7,011 bases of DNA. Origin: Parcubacteria group bacterium GW2011_GWA2_47_7 (GTDB lineage Bacteria > Patescibacteriota > Minisyncoccia > Phycocordibacterales > UBA6899). Both the position numbers and the translations under genes were made by a program. The notes below the pieces were generated by a model. It was not told where the DNA came from and ran no database searches. It was given only the letters and a program-made list of their open reading frames with translations. The DNA is taken from positions 1 to 7,011 of the forward strand of contig LCOM01000062.1 in NCBI GenBank assembly GCA_000999395.1, read 5' to 3'. Shown one piece after another: positions 1-6,298 of this stretch (positions within the stretch are counted from its first letter, which is position 1; every line of letters starts with the position of its first letter).

Positions 1-1
1 A

Positions 2-91
2 GTTGTATGGAGATTGAACCATCGACCGCGCAGAATCCTCCATTGGCGTACTCCATGTGATGTGTTTGGGAGGTGTTGCAGTTCAAGCTAG
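2..91 (+). CDS. IS30-family transposase, 3' end only
   Basis: Frame 2 from the left edge reads 29 residues to a TAG stop at 89-91. The stretch LNHRPRRILHWRTPCDVF matches the pattern LNxRPRxxLxxxTPxxVF found at the very C-terminus of IS30-family DDE transposases, just after the catalytic domain. The rest of the gene lies outside the window. The bases around the stop (about 74-97, TGTTGCAGTTCAAGC and following) could be the terminal inverted repeat of the element, because these repeats often overlap or abut the stop; the partner end is not visible, so this is inference. The element points towards rpsU and ends about 100 bases before it. Family assignment rests on one short motif. Confidence 0.62.
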   Translation, partial: VVWRLNHRPRRILHWRTPCDVFGRCCSSS

Positions 92-156
92 AATGAATCG
101 TATTCCCGTAACATTAGGGATTATGTGGCAAGAAACTAGAAACGTTGCCTAAAGTA

Positions 157-185
157 TTGCATTCCAAGTGCCCCCATGTTAGGAT
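157..185 (+). promoter_or_regulatory. Possible promoter of the rpsU-ybeY cluster
   Basis: TTGCAT (157-162) and TAGGAT (180-185) are separated by 17 bases, and TG lies one base before the second hexamer (extended -10 pattern). Transcription would begin near 191-192, only a few bases before the ATG at 196, giving an almost leaderless message. The -10 matches the consensus at four of six bases, so this is a tentative call. It would give the ribosomal gene a promoter independent of the adjacent insertion sequence. Confidence 0.3.
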
Positions 186-195
186 TTCCCCACAT

Positions 196-450
196 ATGAA
201 AGTCATCGCAGAAGTCACAAAAACAGGAAGCGAATCAGGGGCAGCTATTATCCGTCGTTTTACCAAGCGTGTACAAAGCACCAAGGCACTTATTAAAGTG
301 CGCCAGGAGCGCTATTTTACTCGCAAGATGTCGAAGCTCAAGTTGAAGCGTCGTGCACTTGTATCGATGGACAAACGAAAGAGCTACGAACACCTGAAAA
401 AGCTCGGGAAGATCCCAGAGAAGGTCGAGGGAAGCCATGGCCGCAGATAG
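196..450 (+). CDS. rpsU: Small ribosomal subunit protein bS21
   Basis: This 84-residue, very basic protein resembles bS21, a late-assembling 30S protein that sits near the 3' end of 16S rRNA and the anti-Shine-Dalgarno region. The block AAIIRRFTKRVQSTKALIK followed by VRQERYF corresponds to the bS21 core in which a helix with the pattern RRFxRxxxxxG is followed by RRxxYY/F; lysine- and arginine-rich helices follow. The last 15 or so residues (LGKIPEKVEG and onward) extend past the core. ATG 196 is preferred over an in-frame TTG at 145, since the added 17 residues look unlike protein and bS21 normally begins just before this point. AGGA at 181-184 is a distant, weak ribosome site. The gene overlaps ybeY by 14 bases, which suggests coupled translation of two 30S-related genes. 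The family is divergent, hence moderate certainty. Confidence 0.75.
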   Translation: MKVIAEVTKTGSESGAAIIRRFTKRVQSTKALIKVRQERYFTRKMSKLKLKRRALVSMDKRKSYEHLKKLGKIPEKVEGSHGRR

Positions 451-847
451 ACACTCTACAGCATTTGCTATCAACAAACTCACGAAGGACAAGGTGCCAT
501 CCTTGCCCTTTTTGCGCATGAAAGAGCGCGTTCTTGGAAAGAAGTACTCACTTTCTCTCGTTGTTATCGGCGATAAGCGATCAACCACGCTTAACACACG
601 CTACCGAAATAAAACATACACCCCAAATGTGCTCTCCTTTCCTCTCGATAAACACAACGGAGAGATTTTTATGAACCTCAAGCAGGCGAAGCGCGAACAT
701 CGCGCACGAGGTGAATCGTACGAGTACTTTGTCGCGCTACTCTTTATCCACTCCATGCTCCATTTGATTGGAATGCGTCATGGCAGTACAATGGAACAAG
801 AAGAGCAAGCGCTTCTCGCAAGCTTTCATATCAAAAATATTTTTTGA
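437..847 (+). CDS. ybeY: Endoribonuclease YbeY (16S rRNA 3'-end maturation)
   Basis: YbeY is a zinc-dependent single-strand endoribonuclease that helps mature the 3' end of 16S rRNA and contributes to ribosome quality control in the cytoplasm. The 136-residue product carries the family signature HxxxHxxxxxH as HSMLHLIGMRH, with metal ligands His105, His109 and His115. Upstream are the conserved LNTRYRNKTYTPNVLSFPLD segment (residues 52-71) and GEIF (75-78), which form the core of the active-site groove. The length is slightly below the usual 150 or so, mainly from a short N-terminus. GAGG at 427-430 lies six bases before the ATG, a good ribosome site placed inside the end of rpsU. The overlap with rpsU joins two genes acting on the same region of the 30S subunit. 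ftsA follows after 38 bases. Confidence 0.92.
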   Translation: MAADRHSTAFAINKLTKDKVPSLPFLRMKERVLGKKYSLSLVVIGDKRSTTLNTRYRNKTYTPNVLSFPLDKHNGEIFMNLKQAKREHRARGESYEYFVALLFIHSMLHLIGMRHGSTMEQEEQALLASFHIKNIF

Positions 848-885
848 GATGATAGCCATCGCGAAGCACTGCCACTTCGTCATTC

Positions 886-1930
886 ATGTCCAAAAGAATA
901 ATTACCGGAATAGATATAGGCACACATTCTGTACGTGTGGTGATTTCTGAATACACCGAGGGTGCGGGGTTGCCGCATATTCTTGGTGTCGGCAAAGCCG
1001 AATCGCGCGGATTACGACATGGATACATCATCAATATTGCTGATGCGGTAAAAGGGGTGCGCGTCGCAGTTGAACAAGCAGAACAAGCAGCGGGGGTACG
1101 CATCCGAGACGCATATGTTTCTGTGGGTGGTGTCGGTCTGGAGGGCACACAGACGTCTGGTGCTGCCATTATATCGCGAGCGGACTCGGAGATTACAGAA
1201 GCTGATGTCGAGCGCGCACATCGCGCCTGTGAACAAAATCTCCATAACGTTGCAAACAAAAAGATCCTGCATACCGTACCCATCGAATACTTCGTCGACG
1301 GGAAAAAGATTTATGGCAGACCTTCAGGGATGAAGGGTCTCAAGCTCGAAGCAAAGTGCCTCATCGTCACCTGCCTCGAACAGCATTTAAATGATCTCAT
1401 CCGCACCGTCGAGGAAGCGGGTATTGAGCCCATTGACGCATGTGCCTCCTCTATCGCCGCTTCATTTGTCGCACTCACCAAGGCACAGCGAATTGCTGGT
1501 GTCGTACTTGCTAATATCGGAGCGGAAACGATTTCTATCATTGTCTACGAAGAGGGCATTCCAATTTCATTAGAAGTATTTCCTACCGGTTCGACCGACA
1601 TTACGAACGACATTGCTCTCGGTCTCAAAATTCAAGCATGAGCTATTACCAGCTGGTATCGTGCTTACTGGTGGCGGATCTGGGATCGAAACTATAGAAG
1701 ATTTTGCACGCGCCGCGATGCGACTTCCCTCCACCATACCCACAAGCACCATTGATTTCACCAACAACCCAAATTCAAAGAAGCAGATCAAGGACACCTC
1801 ATGGTTCGTTGCGTATGGACTTGCAATTTGGGGAGCAACAAACGACCGCCCTTCGCTTGCGGTAGGAGGTAATGTATTCAAAAACATCAAAGATATGTGC
1901 AGTAATCTACTAAAGCAACTGATGCCATAA
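886..1930 (+). pseudogene. ftsA: Cell division protein FtsA, internally deleted and frameshifted
   Basis: FtsA is the actin-like ATPase that anchors FtsZ filaments to the inner membrane. The first part (886 to about 1632) reads 250 residues. It contains phosphate-1 loop GIDIGTHSVR (8-17), the 1C region with YVSVGG (77-82) and PIEYFVDG, phosphate-2 equivalent ANIGAET (209-215), and TGSTDITNDIALGLK (234-248). It then stops at TGA 1639. In the next frame, from about 1622, the gene resumes as ELLPAGIVLTGGGSG, the adenosine-binding motif, continues to WFVAYGLAIWG, and ends with an amphipathic helix FKNIKDMCSNLLKQLMP, the usual membrane-targeting sequence, with TAA at 1928-1930. Against E. coli FtsA recalled from memory, roughly 75-90 residues of domain 2 between GLK and LPAG are absent. 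A simple deletion must be 3n+2 bases long. There is no clear ribosome site before ATG 886. As read, no functional FtsA is made. Confidence 0.9.
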
Positions 1931-1981
1931 GGCAATTTGGATGATTCGAAATAGAACAATGAACCTTTACTTAGTCAATGA

Positions 1982-1991
1982 GGGGGGGGGG
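1982..1991 (+). repeat. Ten-G homopolymer upstream of ftsZ
   Basis: Ten consecutive G residues stand in the spacer between ftsA and ftsZ, about 15 bases before the candidate -35 of the ftsZ promoter. Runs of this length slip during replication and are also a common place for read errors, so the true length is uncertain. No other mononucleotide G or C run of this size is present in the window. Confidence 0.95.
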
Positions 1992-2005
1992 TTTGACGCC
2001 ATGCG

Positions 2006-2034
2006 TTCGCATTGTGCTCATTTTTTGTTATACT
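2006..2034 (+). promoter_or_regulatory. Probable ftsZ promoter
   Basis: TATACT (2029-2034) matches the -10 consensus at five of six positions and is preceded by TG at 2026-2027, an extended -10. TTCGCA (2006-2011) gives a 17-base spacer as a poor -35. A better-looking TTGACG at 1993-1998 lies too far upstream (30 bases) to pair with this -10. Transcription would begin near 2041, giving a leader of about 50 bases. This would let ftsZ be made at a higher level than ftsA, as is usual for the pair. Confidence 0.55.
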
Positions 2035-2058
2035 CTTAAGTATTATCGAGTAATTCAG

Positions 2059-2074
2059 CACGGGTGGAGCCGTG
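2059..2074 (+). promoter_or_regulatory. Hairpin in the ftsZ leader with GGAG in its loop
   Basis: CACGG (2059-2063) pairs perfectly with CCGTG (2070-2074), and the six-base loop GTGGAG includes the only Shine-Dalgarno-like GGAG (2066-2069) near ftsZ. The GGAG is 23 bases from ATG 2093, too far for normal use, and only two bases from GTG 2072, too near. A regulatory role is inference from position. Confidence 0.4.
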
Positions 2075-2078
2075 TTAT

Positions 2079-2090
2079 TAATACGTATTA
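2079..2090 (+). promoter_or_regulatory. Perfect 12-base palindrome just before the ftsZ start
   Basis: TAATACGTATTA is its own reverse complement and ends two bases before ATG 2093. It could be a protein-binding site or a weak hairpin in the message. With the hairpin at 2059-2074 it fills most of the predicted leader. No regulator is encoded nearby. Confidence 0.4.
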
Positions 2091-2092
2091 TC

Positions 2093-3349
2093 ATGCCTAA
2101 AGTAAATCCGGAGATCGAAGCATTCGCGCGTATCAAGGTAGTTGGTATCGGTGGTTCTGGCGGCAATGCCGTCAATCACATGGTGCGTTCCAAAGTGAAT
2201 GGTGTTGAGTTCATCGTAACAAATACCGATGCACAAGACTTGCACAACTCACTCGCATCAAAAAAAATTCACATTGGAAAAAATCTCACGCGTGGCCTTG
2301 GGACTGGGATGAATCCAGAATTGGGGAAACGCGCCGCTGAAGAAACGAAGGAAGAGATACAGGAAGCACTGAAAGGTGCCGACATGGTGTTTATTGCCGG
2401 TGGTATGGGCGGGGGCACGGGCACGGGAGCGTCTCCTGTAGTTGCGCGTACGGCACGCGAACTGAATGCACTCACGATTGGTGTTGTCACGAAACCTTTC
2501 TTTTTTGAAGGATCCCAACGAATGAGTCTTGCCGACAAAGGTCTCGATGCACTTGGTGCTGAGGTGGATGCACTCATCATCATTCCGAACGACAAGCTCC
2601 TCAACAACTCCAAGGATACGACCGTCCTGAACGCGTTTGCGCAGTGCGATGAAGTGCTCCGCCAAGCCGTCGAGGGTATCTCCGACCTTATCACGACGCC
2701 AGGACTCATCAACGTCGACTTCGCGGATATTAAGGCGGTTATGGCAGACGCTGGTACCGCACTCATGGGCATCGGTGTTGCATCTGGCGAAAACCGCGCT
2801 ATTGAAGCAGCGCGCATCGCAATCAATTCTCCCCTTCTCGATGTTTCGATAAACGGTGCGCGAGGTGTCTTATTTGCTATTGCGGGCGGAGAAGACATGA
2901 CAATGAATGAAGTCCAGGAGGCGGCAAAGATCATCACCGAGTCCGTCGACAGCAACGCACGCGTCATCTTCGGAGCAATCATTGATTCGAAGTTGCGAAA
3001 AGGTGAAATTCGCATCACCGTTATCGCGTCCGGTTTCCCAGAACCAAGTCGCACATTCAAAAGGCCAGAGCGACAAGGGCGCGAAAGTCTATCGGAAAGC
3101 ACAACGGAGGAATTGGATGACGATACGCTCTTTGCGCAAAAGAAAGAGTCAGAGATCAAATTGGCTGATGCTGTACGGAAGGACAAGATCATGGCTGAAC
3201 GAGCGATATTCAATACTGTACCTGAAGAAAAGGAACGAGCAGTTACAATGAATCGCAATGAGCAGAAACCAACATTTGAAACGGAGGAAGAAGATGACGA
3301 TGATTTAGGCGTTATTCCATCCTTCCTGCGTCGTTCCAAGCTCCGATAA
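2093..3349 (+). CDS. ftsZ: Cell division protein FtsZ
   Basis: FtsZ is the tubulin-like GTPase that polymerises at mid-cell into the Z-ring and recruits the division machinery. The 418-residue product is complete. It has an N-terminal GTP-binding segment KVVGIGGSGGNAVNHM (15-30), the tubulin signature GGGTGTG (106-112), and the T7 loop NVDFADIKAVM (207-217), whose Asp209 and Asp212 complete the GTPase site of the neighbouring subunit. After residue 320 comes a charged, low-complexity linker of about 80 residues. It ends in an acidic stretch and LGVIPSFLRR (405-414), the conserved C-terminal peptide that binds FtsA. ATG 2093 is chosen because homologues start just before FARIKVVG; an in-frame GTG at 2072 would add seven residues and lies inside the leader hairpin. 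No ribosome site is well placed for either start. The gene follows ftsA by 162 bases and has its own probable promoter. Confidence 0.97.
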   Translation: MPKVNPEIEAFARIKVVGIGGSGGNAVNHMVRSKVNGVEFIVTNTDAQDLHNSLASKKIHIGKNLTRGLGTGMNPELGKRAAEETKEEIQEALKGADMVFIAGGMGGGTGTGASPVVARTARELNALTIGVVTKPFFFEGSQRMSLADKGLDALGAEVDALIIIPNDKLLNNSKDTTVLNAFAQCDEVLRQAVEGISDLITTPGLINVDFADIKAVMADAGTALMGIGVASGENRAIEAARIAINSPLLDVSINGARGVLFAIAGGEDMTMNEVQEAAKIITESVDSNARVIFGAIIDSKLRKGEIRITVIASGFPEPSRTFKRPERQGRESLSESTTEELDDDTLFAQKKESEIKLADAVRKDKIMAERAIFNTVPEEKERAVTMNRNEQKPTFETEEEDDDDLGVIPSFLRRSKLR

Positions 3350-3509
3350 GCGAATTGCTTTGTCGCATTCGTCGTAAACACTTTCAAAATAGATGACTAT
3401 TTCTCAAGTGTATTACTTCTCTGCTTCGCGCACTTCATCTCAATTCTCTCATCGGAAATGGAAATGGTTTTAAAAGAAGATATTTAATTATTCATTCAAA
3501 TTCAATACT

Positions 3510-4320
3510 ATGTACGATTTGATTATCATCGGAGGAGGACCAGGTGGAGTGGCAGCAGGAGTGTATGCAGCTCGTAAGCGTCTCAAAACACTTTTTGTCA
3601 CCTATGAGTGGGGCGGACAGTCAATTGTTTCGGAAGGAATTCAGAACTGGATTGGTACCATCAATATTCCGGGAGCAAAGCTTGCGGAAGACTTAAAGGC
3701 ACATCTTGAGGCATACAAATCAGATATCGTGGACATAAAGGAGCATGAATTGGTGACCAAAATTGACAAATCTGCTGACGGCTTCAAGGTGATGACTGAT
3801 GCGGGCGGGTCGTATGAAACGAAGGCCGTCCTCGTCGCTTCAGGCTCAAAGCGTCGCAAGCTAGAAATCCCCGGAGCAGCAGACTTTGAGCACAAGGGTA
3901 TCACCTACTGTGCATCGTGCGACGGACCAATGTTTGCGGGTCAGGATGTCGTTGTGATCGGAGGAGGAAATGCGGGCTTCGAAACAGCAGCGCAGCTCTT
4001 GGCTTACGCAAAGTCCGTCACGATGCTTCAGCGTGGAGCAGAGTATCGCGCAGATCCCGTTACGGTCCAGAAAGTGCTTGCAAATCCAAAGATGAAAGGT
4101 CTTACCAACACAGAGCTCGTTGAGGTAAAGGGAGACAAATTCGTTTCGGGTCTTATTTATAAGGAAAAAGACGGCACTGTCACTGTATTGCTCAGTAAAT
4201 TAGACAGGAATCTGGGCTGCTGGTGACTGTACTGATGTGCTCTATCATCAAAACAACATTGCCGTCGGTGATGCCGTCCGAGCTCTTGAGGATATATACA
4301 TGCACCTGCACACAAAATAG
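3510..4320 (+). pseudogene. trxB: Thioredoxin reductase-like flavoprotein, internally deleted and frameshifted
   Basis: The family transfers electrons from NAD(P)H through FAD and a redox-active disulphide to thioredoxin or a similar partner in the cytoplasm. The main frame from ATG 3510 shows FAD-binding IIGGGPGGVAAGVYAA (6-21), WGGQ (34-37), the redox pair CASC (Cys134, Cys137) in TYCASCDGP, and the nucleotide-binding GGGNAGFETA (151-160). TrxB-like sequence ends near residue 223 (nt 4178), and the frame stops at TGA 4224. In the next frame, 4207-4320 encodes GIWAAGDCTDVLYHQ and a tail ending LEDIYMHLHTK, which is the second FAD-binding motif and C-terminus of the same family. Roughly 40-50 residues are missing between the two parts by comparison with the usual 305-320. 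A simple deletion must be 3n+2 bases long. A terminator begins 23 bases after TAG 4318-4320. There is no clear ribosome site before ATG 3510, and the 160-base spacer from ftsZ is AT-rich without a convincing promoter. Confidence 0.85.
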
Positions 4321-4342
4321 GCTCACGCTTTATTTACGCAAG

Positions 4343-4376
4343 AAAACCGCCCCGTTCATCGCGGGGTGGTTTTTTT
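4343..4376 (+). terminator. Rho-independent terminator of trxB
   Basis: AAAACCGCCCCG (4343-4354) pairs with CGGGGTGGTTTT (4362-4373) through a 12-bp stem with one G-T pair and a seven-base loop. A run of seven T follows within and after the stem (4370-4376). It lies 23 bases after the rescued trxB stop at 4320. Confidence 0.9.
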
Positions 4377-4400
4377 GTATCAAAAAGAGTAAACAAGAGA

Positions 4401-4412
4401 ACGTCATGACGT
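4401..4412. repeat. Perfect 12-base palindrome between converging terminators
   Basis: ACGTCATGACGT is identical to its reverse complement. It sits in the 158-base spacer between the converging trxB and S41 genes, between their two terminators. The role is unknown and it may be chance. Confidence 0.35.
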
Positions 4413-4434
4413 GTAGTGACGATGTAAGGCAGAC

Positions 4435-4462
4435 AAAAAAACTCCCAACCTCGGGGTGGGAG
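4435..4462 (-). terminator. Rho-independent terminator of the first S41 peptidase gene
   Basis: On the minus strand CTCCCA and TGGGAG (4457-4462 with 4442-4447) form the base of a hairpin with further C-G pairs inside. A run of seven T (4435-4441 read as A on the plus strand) follows. It starts 17 bases after the TAA of the S41 gene at 4480-4482. Confidence 0.85.
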
Positions 4463-4479
4463 CCTCACTCTTATCGCGT

Positions 4480-6105
4480 TTATTCCTCGCTATCACTTTC
4501 GTCTTTTGCGGGAATATCCTCGATGTTATATTTTTTCTTTCTCTCCTCCGATTTCACAAAGGCAGCGTGATCCATTGCCTTAATGACATCAATAACCACA
4601 AGTCCGTATTTATAAAGAGTGGGGTTACGAGTAATGAGTGGTACCTGCACGACACTGGGATGACTTGATGCGCCACCGGAAGCGAACGCTGCACTTTGGT
4701 CACACTCACGCTTGATCTTCTCTGGATACTTGATTTCCGTATCAAGGTAAGGAATATCGGGTGACACCCCGACGCACTGCACGGCAATCCAATCTGTTGA
4801 TGAGCCGACCACATACTCACCAAAAGTCTGCTTTGCGAATGAACCATCAAAAAGCGGATCTATGCTCTGAATCGAACCTTTTCCGTATGAACGCTCTCCG
4901 ATAATAACACAGCGTCCAAATTTTTTGAGTGCAGCCGCAAATATTTCTGAGGCAGAAGCTGAAAACCGATCAATGAGGACTGCACATGAAAGACCTTTGG
5001 TAATATCTCCTGGTTGTCGATCATACAGTTGCTCGCTATAAATACCGTCATTATTTCTCACTGACATTATCTCAGTGTCTGGTGTTGCGATAATCGAATC
5101 GACCGCAGGAAGAACTTCATTAACATTACCACCGCCGTTCCGCCTCAAGTCAAAAATATACCCACTCAAGGATCCTGTCACCTCATGCGACAAATCCTGG
5201 ACGGCGCTTTTCATTTTCTCAAACATTTTGCCCCCAAATTGGTTCAGTTTAATATAGCCAAAAGTCCTCTTGGGAATATCTCCTGACTCCAGTACGACTT
5301 TTTTCACCATCTCTGTGGTAATGACCCCACGAACAACGGCAATCAGGACATGCTGGTCATTTTCTCCTCGCAACATCTCCAAAAGAACTGGGGTACCTGC
5401 TTCACCCTTGATTTTCTTAATAGCTTCGTTCATGGTTGGAAACGAATTCGTGAGCTCCCGAACAGTGCCGTTGGTGATAGAAATGATTCGGTCACCATCT
5501 TGGACACCCGCACGCTCTGCCGGTGACCCTTCCATGACATGAGTTATGGCAACCTCTTTCTTGATGGTCCAATCCACCTCGGCACCAATTCCTCTATATT
5601 TTCCGGACATACCCTCTTTGAACTCTGCCCATTCTTTTTCAGAAAAATATGTCGAATGAGGATCTCGTGACGAAAGAATACTGTGATATACCTTGTCCAT
5701 ACAGACATCAAAATCGGTAATTTCCGGCTCAAAAGAGCAGGTAAGGAAGATGGTATTCATCAGTCGGTACGCCTGTTTGCGCGTGCGGTACTTTTCCTGA
5801 TTCTGTGCCCCAGCATTTTTTTCCTGAGGATACAAAGACTGATATCTAGCATTCAGGTCGCGAATAATCTCTTTCTGGCGTTCCAGAGAAGCTCCACGAT
5901 CGGACATAATCTTTCCGGCAACCTTGTTGACACAAGCGTCACTATCCACAATCTCGGGATAAATACTGCATGCCATTTCAGTCAAACCCCATGCTTTCTT
6001 GAAAAAATACGGAACTTCCGCCGACGTGGGCTCTGCACGCACCGTGGTCACCATCAAAAATGACACCGCGATGATACCAAAAACGGTCCTAAAGAAATTC
6101 TTCAT
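4480..6105 (-). CDS. S41 family C-terminal processing peptidase with PDZ domain, secreted
   Basis: Carboxyl-terminal processing (tail-specific) proteases cut substrates outside the cytoplasm near their C-termini, using a Ser/Lys pair. This 541-residue product starts with a signal peptide: KNFFR, a hydrophobic run at 8-20, and likely cleavage after VRA (24). An N-terminal helical region (about 30-165) holds two copies of a two-cysteine motif. A PDZ domain follows (about 170-260; YRGIGAEV, SPAERAGVQDGDRI), then the protease core: DLRRNGGG (319-326), SASASEIF with Ser384, YGKG with Lys409, and Gln413. The 25-residue Ser-Lys spacing and the Gln four residues later match characterised members, so the enzyme should be active. 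A C-terminal extension of about 90 residues ends in an acidic tail. ATG 6105 is chosen over upstream TTG 6120 because AAAGGA sits six bases before it and the signal peptide then begins at once. A weak promoter (AAGGAA 6171-6176, GCTATA 6147-6152 on the plus strand) may serve it. Confidence 0.93.
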   Translation of the reverse strand: MKNFFRTVFGIIAVSFLMVTTVRAEPTSAEVPYFFKKAWGLTEMACSIYPEIVDSDACVNKVAGKIMSDRGASLERQKEIIRDLNARYQSLYPQEKNAGAQNQEKYRTRKQAYRLMNTIFLTCSFEPEITDFDVCMDKVYHSILSSRDPHSTYFSEKEWAEFKEGMSGKYRGIGAEVDWTIKKEVAITHVMEGSPAERAGVQDGDRIISITNGTVRELTNSFPTMNEAIKKIKGEAGTPVLLEMLRGENDQHVLIAVVRGVITTEMVKKVVLESGDIPKRTFGYIKLNQFGGKMFEKMKSAVQDLSHEVTGSLSGYIFDLRRNGGGNVNEVLPAVDSIIATPDTEIMSVRNNDGIYSEQLYDRQPGDITKGLSCAVLIDRFSASASEIFAAALKKFGRCVIIGERSYGKGSIQSIDPLFDGSFAKQTFGEYVVGSSTDWIAVQCVGVSPDIPYLDTEIKYPEKIKRECDQSAAFASGGASSHPSVVQVPLITRNPTLYKYGLVVIDVIKAMDHAAFVKSEERKKKYNIEDIPAKDESDSEE

Positions 6106-6111
6106 GACTAT

Positions 6112-6117
6112 TCCTTT
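6112..6117 (-). promoter_or_regulatory. Ribosome binding site of the first S41 gene
   Basis: AAAGGA on the minus strand lies six bases before ATG 6105. It decides the start against the in-frame TTG at 6120, which would overlap this site. Confidence 0.75.
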
Positions 6118-6240
6118 CAAACAACAAAACAGACTCCAATTCTCAAGCTATACGAAACGCACACAAATGCAAGGAAAAATACGTTACCCCGGACGGGCTA
6201 GTAAAAAAGACGTAATGTTGACGCTCCACGGGGTCAATAT

Positions 6241-6288
6241 ATTATAAAAATATAAAAAAATATGGCCCCAGTACTACTGGGGCCATAT
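6241..6288 (-). terminator. Rho-independent terminator of the second S41 peptidase gene
   Basis: ATATGGCCCCAG (6260-6271) and CTGGGGCCATAT (6277-6288) form a perfect 12-bp stem with the five-base loop TACTA. On the minus strand a T-rich tract follows (6241-6259). On the plus strand no T-run follows, so it serves the minus strand. It begins 10 bases after a TAA at 6299-6301, the stop of the frame-shifted tail of the S41 gene, which supports that stop as the original gene end. Confidence 0.92.
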
Positions 6289-6298
6289 GCCTACCTAC

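Noticed and set aside
1..60. A tRNA 3' end on the minus strand, suggested by GGTTCAATCTCC
   Set aside because: The T-loop lacks the required C after the loop and no acceptor or anticodon stem can be built; the plus strand reads well as a transposase C-terminus.
145..195. Longer bS21 starting at TTG 145
   Set aside because: The extra 17 residues (PKVLHSKCPHVRISPH) are unlike bS21, and the ATG at 196 fits the family start.
1620..1645. Programmed ribosomal frameshifting in ftsA
   Set aside because: A frameshift would join the frames but could not restore the missing domain 2 residues, and no slippery heptamer with a downstream structure is evident.
1613..1930. A separate small gene starting at TTG 1613
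   Set aside because: Its sequence is the C-terminal part of FtsA (LTGGG motif, membrane-targeting helix) with no ribosome site, so it is a fragment of ftsA.
2072..2092. FtsZ start at GTG 2072
   Set aside because: GGAG is only two bases away, the GTG lies in a hairpin stem, and MLLIRII would be an unusual N-terminus for FtsZ.
3350..3380. Terminator after ftsZ from the imperfect pair CGAATTGC and GCATTCG
   Set aside because: The stem is short and bulged and is not followed by a T-run.
2269..3387. A 372-residue open frame antisense to ftsZ
   Set aside because: It is low-complexity (Ser, Arg, Ala rich), has no motif or ribosome site and mirrors the codon use of ftsZ on the other strand.
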